A stretch of DNA of 64,000 bases from Orychophragmus violaceus. Taxonomy: Eukaryota; Streptophyta; Magnoliopsida; Brassicales; Brassicaceae. Positions 52,902 through 63,850 of the stretch are shown here, piece after piece (within the stretch, counting starts at the first letter, position 1; every line of letters starts with the position of its first letter). Location of the stretch: assembly GCA_030180135.1 (NCBI GenBank), contig CM058233.1, positions 24,027,615 to 24,091,614 of the forward strand, written 5' to 3'. The position numbers and the translations under genes were made by a program. The notes beneath the pieces are model-generated. The model made no database searches. It was not told where the DNA came from and saw only the letters and a program-made list of their open reading frames with translations.

Positions 52902-54166
52902 TGTTGGGGTCAAAATCCCCCTCGACAAAATCAGTAGTTAAAAACGGATCTAGGAATCGGAAATAGCCATTTTTTGCATGGGAAACATTTTGGATGAGGA
53001 ATGTTTCGCATAAATAGCATTTTATACAAAAATATATGAGACCATTCAGACGAACTTCCGAATAATTGGACTGCTCAGATAGATTTCACGGACAAGCGTA
53101 TCACTTGACATAATCTACGGGCAAGCTCAAATGCTCAAACCAAGCTGCTCGGAAAATCCAAGCAGGCCAAACTGCTCGAAAAATCTAGGCAGACCAAGTT
53201 GCTTAGAATTTCTGAGCAGGCAAGGTTACTTGAAAATCCGAGCGGGTAAGGCTTCTTGAACAATCCGAGCACACCAATCTTAAGGTTCTCGGACATTCCG
53301 AGCACATTCCTTCAAATTTTCTGAGCAAAACACATTTCCTCGGAAGGTCCAAGCATAAGACATTTCCTCGGAAGTTCCAAGAAGAAAACACTCCCTCAGA
53401 AATTATGAGCAGAATACACTCCTTCGGAAGTTCTGAGCAGAACACACTCCCTCGGAAGTACCGAGCAGAACATACTCCCACGAAAGTTCAAAGCAGAACA
53501 CATTCCCTTGGAAGTTCCGCGTAGAATACATTCCCTCGGAAGTTCTGAGCAGAACACAATTCCTCGGAAGTTCCGAGCATAACATATTTCCCTGAACTTT
53601 TAAACTGACACTTTCTCAGACTTGCTACTCGAATATTTGCTAACTTCTTCCTCCGAATGCGTGAATAGCCGCAACCCATCTTCATAACGATAACTTATAT
53701 ATTACTAGCCATTAACAGAATCGTCGAATATGTTATAAGAAATTCGAACTTGGGCCAAACCCACATGACTCATATCCAGTAGATTTTGGGCCGGATTTAG
53801 AAGATTTACACTCAAACGGACTCAATCATCCCTTTTCGGCCCATTCAGAAGAAAAAGTTAAACTGTGGAAGGATAATTACAAAGAGGAAGGTAAATACGA
53901 GCAAGAAGAGGAAAATCCAAGGAGAAAGGAAAATCCCAATAGAATTGGAATATGCGACTATATATGATGAAGGTCATTCAAAACGTCTCGGAAAACATTA
54001 GCAGCTAGACTTAACTTTTCTCTTAGCTCTTACGCTTTGTACTTTTTCGATCGAATATATCAATAAAAATATCCTCTAGGTCTCTTTTCGTGTCGTTTAC
54101 TTTAGATTCTTCTGTTCCTTAAAAAATTTCCTCTACAAAAATCGACAATGCGAGTGTCGTCTCACA
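52902..54166 (+). repeat. Gypsy-D 5' LTR
   Basis: TGTTGGGGTCAAAATCCC...GTCTCACA. 53341-53592 is a tandem array of nine units at an exact 28-bp step, each centred on CTCGGAAGTTCCGAG or a variant. 53150-53280 has looser CTCGGAA/CCGAGC units. A TATA-like 'gactatatatgat' is near 53956. Minus-strand frames with repeated 'SELPRECVLL'-like phrases are translations of the array. Confidence 0.87.
53330..53592 (+). repeat. 28-bp palindromic tandem array in Gypsy-D LTR
   Basis: CGGAAG-type landmarks at 53341, 53369, 53397, 53425, 53453, 53481, 53509, 53537 and 53565, each step 28 bp. The unit is about CTCGGAAGTTCCGAGCAGAA plus ACACTCC-like sequence; CTCGGAA.TTCCGAG is a palindrome. The 3' LTR has the same array at about 61655-61900. 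Confidence 0.88.
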
Positions 54167-54171
54167 TAGTT

Positions 54172-54190
54172 TGGCGCCATCTGGGGGGGG
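54172..54190 (+). promoter_or_regulatory. Gypsy-D primer-binding site
   Basis: TGGCGCCATCTGGGGGGGG follows the LTR after five bases. It is a tRNA-Asp-like PBS comparable to Gypsy-C, with an expanded G run. Confidence 0.78.
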
Positions 54191-54239
54191 CATATAAGTA
54201 TCTTACAATTAGAAAAGACCGACTAGAAGATCCGAACAG

Positions 54240-54689
54240 ATGACCACCGATGGAGATGGAAACGGAGACAAGACAAATCACCAACTAGTGATCAATGGAA
54301 CAAAACACAACACCGCAGCGGATAATACTACGAAGAGCAACGTCACAACATGCAACACCGCGATAGAAAACATGGCTACAAACGCAACCGCATCAGACAC
54401 AACAACCAACTCGACTCTGACAGAGTTAAAGGAGACGATAATCGCACTGATGCAAAAAACTCAGTATAAGAAGAAGGCGAATCCCAGGCTCACCGAGCAA
54501 GTGGAGAGGCTCGGAATAAAAAGCCAAGGAGCACTTGGGCAGTGTACATCGTACCAACTGAGTGTAGGTGACTCGACTTCTCAACGCCATGTGGCTCAAC
54601 GAGAAAACCTAAGTTACGTCGACACCAGTTTGCAAACAGGCGAAACCCTCCTGCGGTCAGATCCAACACAACAAATCCTCCAACACTAA
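54240..54689 (+). pseudogene. Gypsy-D Gag N-terminus
   Basis: 149-residue open frame starting just after the PBS and leader. Thr/Asn-rich start, then ELKETIIALM and EQVERLG, which match SELKVMVAAL and EQIERLG in the Gypsy-C Gag N-terminus, and SLQTGETLLRSDPTQQ near the end. The capsid core with 'ALWYES' seen in Gypsy-C does not follow; the frame stops and the sequence becomes non-coding. It may encode nothing useful, or keep a packaging signal. Minus-strand frames here are shadows. Confidence 0.62.
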
Positions 54690-56100
54690 TCCGACCAAGA
54701 AGGATCACGAAAACTGTCGACGTCGACAAAGAAGATTGCGTGAACGGAACCTCAAAGAAAAAAAAGAAAAAATTGTAACAAGGATACCACGATCGGATCG
54801 GAATTAACTGAAACCAAAAAACACTTTGAATGTTCAACGATCGTCTTCGTCGTACCTCACTTTACGATCTCTTTGATTATCGTTATAAGTGCCTAAATTC
54901 TTATTGTCTTCTCATCATCAATTTTTTTAAAATTACCCCGATCTATTCAGCTTATTACATAAATAAATTGATAGCTTTGTCGCAAGTTTGCTGCATTCAA
55001 TGTTTTACGATTATATGAAACAATTATGTTCACAAGAATCACTAATATCTAAGACTTACGTAGAACCTAACATGAAAATTTTTTGATCGACGTAGTCAAT
55101 AGATCAAAAAATCTTTCTCTCTAACTTTTCTTCGTTTGCAGATATAGCCGCGAGGCCAATTAGCCAAGCAACAAACAATTGTATGGGGGTAGAATGGCTC
55201 AGCAAATCTGCTTCAGTACGCTGCTACACCTTAACAACTCAGTCGAATCAAACTGTCCCTAACCATTCATCGTCGATGCCCCGCGGTCATGCCAGCAAGT
55301 GTTCCAAACCCTCTTGACACCAAGCTTCTCAACCATCCACGTACAAAATCAAGGTTCTATCTGCATACAGTATTTGATCTTGAGAGTGTTCAAAACGTCC
55401 AAGCAGTGCAGCTCGCCGAACCGCACATTCGTATATGTCCTTCTCGGATGACGCAATTTCATGCTCTGTTAGAAATTTTTGTGGTCAATTCGCGAGCTGA
55501 TCGGTCCAACATCATCCTCTGTCTGTGAACGATCGACTGTGACTGCACATTTCTATTTTTCAGTGCAGACTACCAAGCCCCAAAAAATGTCTTACTCGGA
55601 CAACGAGACGTCCCACTTGGAGAACAACCTCCTCGACATAACTCTCACCCACAAATGCGATAAGCACATGACATGATATATCTTACTGAACATATTGTAC
55701 TCAATGTTCTCACATTCTATCCAACGCACGAATTTTCGAGGAGAGATTAACGGCTAAGTTGGCGAACTCAAAACAGAATGAGGCGTCAATCGACATTAAT
55801 GATGTTTCGGTCGATGACATGGGAATTTCCGAGCAGGATTCTCAGCTCGTCAGTCAGCGTTGTGCCTGAAATCAATTGTGCCATGAACAAAACGCAAATT
55901 GCAACATTGCCGGCTTAAATCATAGAAACATCGAAACAAGAATCTATAATCCCAAAAAAAAACCTTTCGGACATACTCAGACAAGGCTGTTCAGACGATG
56001 GACCTGCTAGGACATATTGTCATACGATCCTTCCGAGCACACATCGTTTCTCGTCAAAATCACAGTTCAGTTAACATCAGCTCGGACGCATTGCGAGCTA
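54690..56100 (+). other. Gypsy-D internal, non-coding
   Basis: No domain recognised. Short frames (for example 55289-55528) have no features I can name. The transition at 54690-54780 is A-rich. Confidence 0.5.
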
Positions 56101-56640
56101 ACCACAAATCCTGATCATCAATCGTGTCTTTCTGCGCACGCAAGACTGCTAGGAAAATCCTAGCACGCAAGACTACTCGGAAAATCCGAGCACGCGAGAC
56201 TTCTCCGAAAATCAAAGCATGTGAGACTGCTCAGAAATCTAAGCATGTGAGACTGCTCTGAAAATCCAAGCAGGCGAACTGCTCGGAAAATCAGAGCACG
56301 CAAGACTGCTCAGAAAATCCGAGCATGCGAGACTACTCGGAAAATCTAAGCACGCAAGTCACAACATGCTTGACAACTCGTAGCAATCTCGGAAACTTGC
56401 ACCGTTCTCCGTAACTCACATCATGCTCGACAACTTTCGGCATGCTTGTCAACTTGCAGCGTTCTCGGCAACTCACAAGTGCTCGGCAAGTCGCGGCGTG
56501 CTTGGGAAGTTGCAGCATGCTTGGCAACTCCCAGCGTGCTCTGCAACTCGCAGCGTGCTTGGAAACTCACAGCATACTCGACAACTCGCAGCATGCTTTT
56601 AAACGTCAGATCTGCTTTTGAAATAACTCTTCTCAGCTAG
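56101..56640 (+). repeat. Gypsy-D internal CTCGG array, 27-bp and about 19-bp periods
   Basis: From about 56150 to 56350, CTCGGAAAATCCGAGCA-type units recur at 56176, 56203, 56230, 56256, 56282, 56309 and 56336 (steps 26-27). From about 56390 to 56610, 'ctcggcaactcgcagcgtg' units recur about every 18-19 bp. Both share the CTCGG/CCGAG vocabulary of the LTR array. Confidence 0.75.
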
Positions 56641-58239
56641 GGACGCTAAAAAAATATGCTGGGCAAAGTATGTTCGGCTCGTTGACCTGAAAGAGCAAAG
56701 CAAAAAAAAAAATTATGCTCAGAGAAATGTGAGCATTCTGCTCGGAAAACAATAAATAAATAAAAACGACAAAACAAGCTTGGACGTTCATGATCTCATG
56801 CTCGGTTAATTAATTACATTCCAAGCATGGATCCTCACCAAGAAGCAAAAAAAAAGAGCAACAACTTGTTTTCCGAGCAGAACATGTCATTATAATCTCT
56901 ACACGGCGTACTAACCTTCCCCCGGCAACGACCAGCTCAGTAAAATTTGCATCCATGATCTTCTCAGCACTCGCACATAACCTGCTTGGATGCACCATTC
57001 TCAAGGTTAGTACGTAATTACCTGCTTGGATGCACCATTCTCAAGGTTAGTACGTAATTACCTCAGTCTGCGACTATCGCATCATCGAATTTGGAGAACA
57101 CAAAACATTCTCCTCCGAGAATTTGATCATGCGACAAAGTAATCTTCGCGGAACATGTTCTTCGCGTGCGATGATCAAATTGATGAAACGAACAACGCGA
57201 TCATGCACTTGTTCACATTCAAAACTACCAACAAGAAACTGCCAAATTCTACAAATCAAATTTTTGTAGTTGATTGTTCCTTGTCCTACAGAAAGTGTTC
57301 CAGAACACGGTTGAACGAAACACGGGAAAACTAGGAGGTAAATATGAAGGATCATAGAGAGTTACTGAAGTAGTTCGCCCTGGAGCATACGAACTTGTCA
57401 ACAAGGACAACGCCAAAATTCCAAGAAACTGGAATGCAACGCATCCGAAGAAATTCCGAGACTTCCGTACGATTCAAGAAAGAACTTGAACTATGGGATG
57501 GTTTGATCCCCGAAAGGGATACATAAGCAGCTGATCTTTTGATCGGTTCAGCTGTCCCCCCTTTCAAAAATGGGGAGTGGGTCCGTATACACCTATACTT
57601 CCATACTAGAAAATCAAAAATGTTCGAACAAATTTTTGGACTCAAGCTGCTCGGAAATATCGAACTCGCAAAGCTTCTGAACTTCTAGGCATACAGGAAT
57701 ACCTGCACGAAGCAAATATGAGTACACATGCTCGAAGATCCAAGTACACATGGTTGGAAATCCAAGCAGGCTTCCTCAGAAAACCCGAGCGCACACAAGG
57801 CTGCTTGCTCGAACAACCAATTTCAAGATCATTTCGGATTGTCTACTCCGTGCATTCAACTCGCGAAACATTTAACTTAACACTCCCTTAAGAGATTCAA
57901 AACACCAGATCGCGACCACACAGCTCGACGCCTACGCAAGGGCTCAACTACTCAAGCATACGTTCGAAATTATCTCGTAAATGATAATTAATTTTATTTT
58001 CACTATTCATTCGATTTACACATCTTGAAATCAAATTTAGGACTCGAACTTTATATTTTAGTAAAAAAATCCAATTCATCAACCGTCGGATCAACCAGAG
58101 TCAAATCTAGAACATTTGGATAATTTCTCAGCATTATCGATCTCGTCTGTTGTTGCCACAATAGACGAACAAATGCATCCCATACGAATTGAGGTTCTAT
58201 ACATAAAAAACAAATAAAAGCGCACTATACAAATTCTTA
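56641..58239 (+). other. Gypsy-D internal, non-coding, with 40-bp duplication
   Basis: No coding potential recognised. 56981-57020 is repeated exactly at 57021-57060. Scattered CTCGGAAA/CCGAGC units continue near 57640-57800. Confidence 0.55.
56981..57060 (+). repeat. Perfect 40-bp tandem duplication
   Basis: Two identical 40-bp copies (starting 'cctgcttggatgcaccattc') lie head to tail, plus three extra bases of a third. Perfect identity means a recent duplication or an assembly artefact. Confidence 0.95.
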
Positions 58240-58259
58240 ATTCCTGCTAGGTATGTTTG

Positions 58260-59130
58260 GTATCGATGACGGGAATATAAGTCGAGATGTCTTGCACTAG
58301 TACCGAATTCGAATTAAATCTCAAAACCCAGTAAACGCTTCTTCGCACACTGGTCTATGACGTCTCAACCAAGTATACCTTGGTATGGTATCCACTAGGT
58401 ATATCCTATACGATATCAACCTACTAAAGATAAAGAAATGTAAGTTGATGTGCATCGCAAAAGTACCAAACTCGAAGTAAACATCTCAACCCAGTAAACG
58501 CTACTTAGCACACTGGTCTAAACGACGTCTCAGCCAAGTACACCTTGGTTTGGTGTCCACTGATATCAATTTACTATCGACAACATGAATATAAGTCGAG
58601 ATACCTCGCACCAATACCAAACTAGAAGTAAACACATATTTGCACATTAGCCTAAAGATGTCTCGGCCAAGTACACCTTGGTCTGATATGCGCTGATATT
58701 AATTTACTATAGACAACGAGAATATAAGCCGAGATACCTCTCACCAGTACCAAACTCGAAATAAACCTCGAAACCCAATTAGACTCTTCCAAACACAACT
58801 GGTCTTAGTCATCATAGGTTCGTAAGCCGAGTATATCTCGCTAACCTTCAGACTTAACTCAAAACCCAGTTAGACTCTTCCGAGCACACTGGTCTTAATC
58901 ATCATAGGTCCGTATGTCAAGTATATCTCGCTAACCTTCACACTTAACTCGAAACCCATTTAGATGCTTCTGAGCACACTGGTCTTAATCGTCATAGGTC
59001 TGTAAGTGGAGTATATCTCGCTAACCTTCGAACTTAACTCGAAAACTCGTTAGACGCTCCAATCACACTGGTCTTAATCGGAATAGGTCTGTAAGAAAAA
59101 TTTATCTCGATAACTTCCAAACTCGGGATA
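58260..59130 (+). repeat. Two adjacent tandem arrays in Gypsy-D
   Basis: Array 1 has four units marked by 'taccaaactcgaa.taaa' at about 58301, 58464, 58615 and 58748 (steps 163, 151, 133). Array 2 has four units marked by 'aaaccca.ttag' at 58771, 58862, 58952 and 59042 (step 90-91), each with 'cacactggtcttaatc' and 'gtatatctcgctaacctt'. Both contain the shared landmark 'cacactggtct', so array 2 may derive from part of array 1. Confidence 0.85.
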
Positions 59131-61355
59131 CAACCCAATATGCTTCCGAGCGCAACACTCCCAAAGAACCAAGAATCGAACAAAAGACGAAATCATACTC
59201 TCTTCCGGGAACTATATGAAGTGATTCAAACAAATATCGAGGAATACATAACCAACTCAACAGTTTCCATGAAGCCGATAAGAGAGATTTTCTTACCACA
59301 AAATCTGCTCGACTTCTCCACATTAATCGACATAACGCCAACACGACTGCACAATCGTTCAGAAGTTCATACCATCCTAGCAGGCCCGACCTACTAACCC
59401 GAAACCAAATCATGCTCGGAAGTCTGAGTTGACATACTCGAAAATCCGAGCAGTCTTGCTTATAAACTCGGAGCACAAATGTCTAGAAACCCGAGAAACA
59501 TGCTCGGAAATCCTGAGCCGACTTGTTTGGAAATTCCGGGCAGAAATGCCCAAAAATCTGAAAAACATGTTGAGAAATTCCGAGTGGATTTTCTCGGGCA
59601 ACACGTCGTGATGTATTTTTCAAACTTATCACATTCGTGAACACGACCGATTCAAGATTCAACGCACTTTCTCCATTGTTTTGCTCGATCGAAATTCAGA
59701 ATTAGCGTGGAAAGACCAACAATTGATTTTCAAACATCCTAGGATGAGTCTTAAAATTTAGAACAAAAACATTTCATTTGAAGTAACAAAGCATCCATGT
59801 TATACACCAGAACGATCAACCGTTCCGAAGAAAAGTTCAACAACATAAGAAATTGCTTGGAAGACCACCCATCGGTAACTCCGTGTGTGAGCTCTGCTCG
59901 GACGATCAAGGCTGCCCGGCTGCTTAGATGCTCGGATGGTCCGAGCAAACCCACTTGTTACTCCGCGTACACCTTGCTCAATGAACCAATCTGCTCGTAA
60001 ACATTCTACTCTGCAACGTCCTGCTCGGCATTTTTGATCAGTCCATCCTGCTCGGCACTACGAAGTGATGGTCTATTTGGAAAAACTTCCCGCTCTGCTT
60101 GCCGGTATCTGTTCGGCGAACCGCATGATAATCATACTTGACATTCTCATGCTGATCGGCTTGGACTGACCACTCGGACATACAACTCTGATGGTTTTCT
60201 CGGTTTATTCCACGATTAAACCCACTCGGCGTCCAATGAGTCGCCACAGAGCAACAAACAAATATTTCGACAACTTCCGACGAAAACTTAAAATTTCGTC
60301 TAATCAGCTCGAAAACATGAATGCTTTTGACAAGGAGAAACTAGCTTGACTACTGGGCGAGAGGAAACCAGCTTAACATCTTGTATACGAAAACCAAATC
60401 CAAAGAAATTCAATGACTTACGATAGATATGTAGAGCATATATAAGCCTCGCAACCATTCCTTTTCTTTCGTGAAAAAGACGAGCACCACACCTCGCATG
60501 ATTTCTGAAAAAGTCATAAATCTCTATGCACCTCTGCATCAAAGTGTTCATCTCACACTCATAATCTTGTCAGTAAAAACGCCTAAAAATCTTCTCAAAG
60601 ATAAATGGCTTGACGACGATGATAACCTCACCCAAACTGCTTCTTACAGCTCGACAGAACTAGAACTTCATCAATAAATGCCAAAACAGCCTTTAACGGC
60701 TAAAATGAATCACTGACATCACAAGAAATGCTCGACAATTTTATAAGGGAGATTTCCTCTCGGAAAACAAACTCCTTATGCTAAGACAATCTCTCCATCA
60801 CATATAGACAATTAGACTTTTCTGCAAAATGCAAAGATCTAACTTTTAATGTTAGTACAATTTCAAAATATGCATGGCAAGCATCAAAACGTTACCTTGT
60901 CGAGAACGCTTATAAACCAGTTCAAAACTAATATATCTGATCGGATATAAAATCTAAGCAGAGTGTATGATCATCCCGCAAACTAGTATTTGTGGCGTAC
61001 GCCCCGCTTGGCGCGTATGTTCCGCTTGGATGACTGACATATTTTCTGCTCAGCCAGAAAGCTTATACACTCGTGATGACCAGCTCGATTCATCAAGTTT
61101 GGATATCATGACGAATCCAGATCGGAACCTTTTTATCTCCTGTCAATTCATCTTGCTCATCACTTCCGCCACTGATCTTGCTCGGCGTTCAGACCGTCCA
61201 TGATATACGACGAAGATATTCAGACAAGCTTCTGTTGTGACTAAACAGTCATTAAAGAGACGAACGGCTATAGCAAAACTTTGGAACAATTTTTTTCGCC
61301 TCGAATCTTAAAGCTCGCCATCATTACACTCGAGTCTGGCGAGCTAGGGGCTAAC
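59131..61355 (+). other. Gypsy-D internal 3' part and polypurine tract
   Basis: No recognisable protein. 59400-59600 and 59900-60110 have further CTCGGAAATTCCGAGC-type units. The tract 'gcgagctaggggctaa' just before 61356 is the expected plus-strand primer. Frames such as 59102-59476 (-) have no supporting features. Confidence 0.6.
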
Positions 61356-62531
61356 TGTTGGGAAATCCCCCTCGACGAAATTGATAGTCGAAAATGGAAA
61401 TAGGAATCAGAAACTGCTTGGATAGATCACACAGAGAAGCATGCGAAACGCTCAAACCAAGGTGCTCGGAAACCCTAGCAGGAAAGTCTGCTCGGAAATT
61501 CCGAGCATGCCAAGCTGCTCGAAAAATCTAAGTAAACCAAGATGATAAGAAATTCCGAGCAGGCCTAGTTGTGAGGACAATCCGATCAGACTAATCTAAA
61601 GCTGCTCAGACAATCGGAGCAGACCAAATTCTCGGACATTCTAAGCACATTCCTTCAGATTTTCCAGCAGAACACATTTCCTCAGAAGTTTCGAGAATAA
61701 CACATTTCCTCGAAAATACCGAGCAGAACATACTCCGTAAGAAATTCTGAGCATAACACACTCCCTTCAAAATTCCAAGTAGAATACACTCCCTTGAAAG
61801 TTCCAACCAGAACACATTCCCATGGAAGTTCCTAACAGAATACACTCCCTCAGAAGTTCCTAGCAGAACACACTTCCTCGGAAATTCCGAGCACAACAGA
61901 TTTCCCGAATATTCCAAACATCACTTTGCTCAGACTAGCTGTTCAATTATTTGCTATCATGTTCCTCTAAATGCCGGACTAGCCGCAACCTATCTTAATA
62001 ACAATAACTTATACGTTACTAATCGTTAACAGAATCGTCGACGAACTTGGGCCAATCGCAAAAGACTCGTATCACGTAGACTTTGGACCAGATTAAGAAG
62101 ACTTATAGACAAACGGACTAGGATTGTCCCTTTTGGCCCATTCGGAAGATAAAGTTAAACCGCTGAAGGATAATTACAATAAGGAATATAAATCTGAGCA
62201 AGAAGAGGAAAATCTGAGCATAAAGGAAAACCCCAATGGAAATAGATATGCGATAAAAAGAAGATTTCAAGAAATCTTGCAGGAAAATATCCTCATACCT
62301 GACTCGCTGCGACTATATAAGACAAATGACTTCCTACAATCAAACCATCTCGAAAAATCTTAGAAACTAAACTTAAACTTTTCTCTTAGATCTTACGCTT
62401 TGTACTTTGTTTCCGATCACATATCAATAAAAATGTCATTCGGGTCTCTTTTCGTGTCCTTTACTCTAGATTCTTATGTTCCCTAAAAAGTTTTCTCTAC
62501 AAAATCGATAGTGCGAGTTTCAACTCTCAGA
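61356..62531 (+). repeat. Gypsy-D 3' LTR
   Basis: TGTTGGGAAATCCCCCTCGAC...CAACTCTCAGA, matching the 5' LTR with clear divergence (1176 against 1265 bp). The 28-bp array is at about 61655-61900. TATA-like 'gactatataag' at about 62310. Confidence 0.87.
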
Positions 62532-63050
62532 GTCACAAGCTCAGCTGACCATCACACAAGAGCTCGCAACGATTCATGTATGTGTACCTTGACTAACTCA
62601 ATTTGTTCCTTTAACGCATTTCGATCAAAATCATTTCTTGAGATTAGCTCTTTAAACAAAGCAACGATCCAACCTAAAGAATGGCCAACACATTACAAAC
62701 CTGCATGAACTAATTCAACAGATCAAAAGGGTTTTCCTCATGGTAATTCCCCCAGTGACTGAAACGGTTCCATGGCTTAAACATCGTCATATCTGAACCT
62801 CTGAGTCTATCCAAATCGAATACACACTCGTAAATAATTCCGAGCTACCTAATCTACGATCTAAGCTCAAAGACTTTCCAAAAACAACTCGACACAAGAG
62901 AGCTTAGGCTATATGCGACAATAAAAGCACTCATAAAAAGTCTTGAAAATAAAAGGCCTCTCGGGCAAGCTATTCAAGTTCAAAATAAAATCGTTGAGAA
63001 AAGCTCTCTTGGGCACCAAAGTTTAACTTAAAATAAAAACGAAGAGGAAA
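62532..63050 (+). other. Gypsy-E 3' UTR, right part
   Basis: Resumes the Gypsy-E 3' region. The 'ggcctctcgggcaagctattcaagttcaaaataaaa' type block near 62950, with a second diverged copy near 63005, matches the two 'taaagccctc.cggg' copies in Gypsy-A (11545, 11595). No plus-strand gene. Confidence 0.62.
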
Positions 63051-63059
63051 AGAATGGCC

Positions 63060-63850
63060 AGTCTTGCACCCTTCCCCTCTCCTAAACAAACATCTTAAAT
63101 CCGATATGTCACGGGTCTGTCCTTCTCTTGTCCATCTCGTCCTCAATATGGGGGATTTGGAATATGTCAACCTGAATATCTAGGGTTTGAGATGCTGCGA
63201 GCACCTTCTTGTCGTCTTTCAGCTCATGGAGCAATTTTCTCCTCTTGTTCGCTAAGTCAGACCCGCCCTCAAGCTCATCGATCAACAAGAAGTTGGCCTT
63301 AACTACCTTAACCATAATCATGGCATTGATCTCGAGCCTCTTTAAGTCCCACAAGTCCTGAAAATATCCCAACACCTTTTAGTATTGAGACAGACGCTCG
63401 AGATGGGTATCCTTCACTACCTCCTTTACGGCTCTGTCGCGACCAGCTTGAAATCCGTTCCTCTCTTTGCTAATCTCAAGGTTCTCAGATATGAACGTAT
63501 TGTGATAAGTTTTTGATGCCTTGAGTTTATCCCCGTTTTTCTTGAACGATGCATGCGCCCTCCCCAGCTCAGCCCTCTCCTCATGGAGGATCTTCTATGC
63601 CGGATCTCCTTAGGACGCTTAGTCAGTCAGCTTGTCCTTTGCTGGCTCAAGGATAGGTTCCATCTCTTTGACCTCGTCCACAGAAGATAACCTTCTCAGC
63701 CGAGATTTTACCAATGCAGCATATTAATTGTTCTCCTCGATCGCCTACTGAATAAAAAAATCCATCAGCACGATGCACGACCGTCGGAACAAAGACAAAA
63801 GGAAGAAAGGTAAAATTAACTTGAAAATTATCCATACATATGCAGCCTGC
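63060..63850 (-). pseudogene. Gypsy-E antisense reading frame (charged, coiled-coil-like)
   Basis: The minus strand shows long stretches of Lys/Glu/Leu-rich coding-like sequence: 63375-63109 (LIDELEGGSDLANKRRKLLHELKDDKKVL) and, upstream in shifted frames, LRRLSSVDEVKEMEPILEPAKDKL and RAELGRAHASFKKNGDKL. Stops split it. It lies antisense between the pol end and the expected 3' LTR of a Tat-like element. Antisense accessory frames in this position are known in Tat/Ogre-type elements, which makes that the best guess. I cannot name a function. Confidence 0.5.

Larger units (their letters stand above)
52902..62531 (+). mobile_element. Gypsy-D, large non-autonomous Ty3/gypsy-type element
   Basis: LTRs 52902-54166 (1265 bp) and 61356-62531 (1176 bp), both TGTTGGG...; PBS at 54172; purine-rich tract 'gagctaggggctaa' before the 3' LTR. 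Flanks are GCCAC (52897-52901) and GTCAC (62532-62536), a 5-bp duplication with one difference. The about 7.2-kb interior has only a Gag N-terminus (54240-54689). The rest shows no RT, RNase H or integrase, but several tandem arrays. The layout resembles large retrotransposon derivatives that depend on a partner element, here probably of the Gypsy-C family. Confidence 0.83.

Noticed and set aside
53341..53592. Heat-shock elements in the CTCGGAA.TTCCGAG array, as in some heat-activated Copia elements
   Set aside because: The canonical site needs GAA and TTC separated by two bases. Here the palindrome centre is one base, so the spacing is wrong.
54490..54837. 115-residue minus-strand frame with a Phe run
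   Set aside because: It is antisense to the Gypsy-D Gag N-terminus; the Phe run is an A-rich tract on the other strand.
59102..59476. 124-residue minus-strand frame in Gypsy-D
   Set aside because: No recognisable motif; it lies in repeat-derived non-coding sequence and overlaps tandem-array units.
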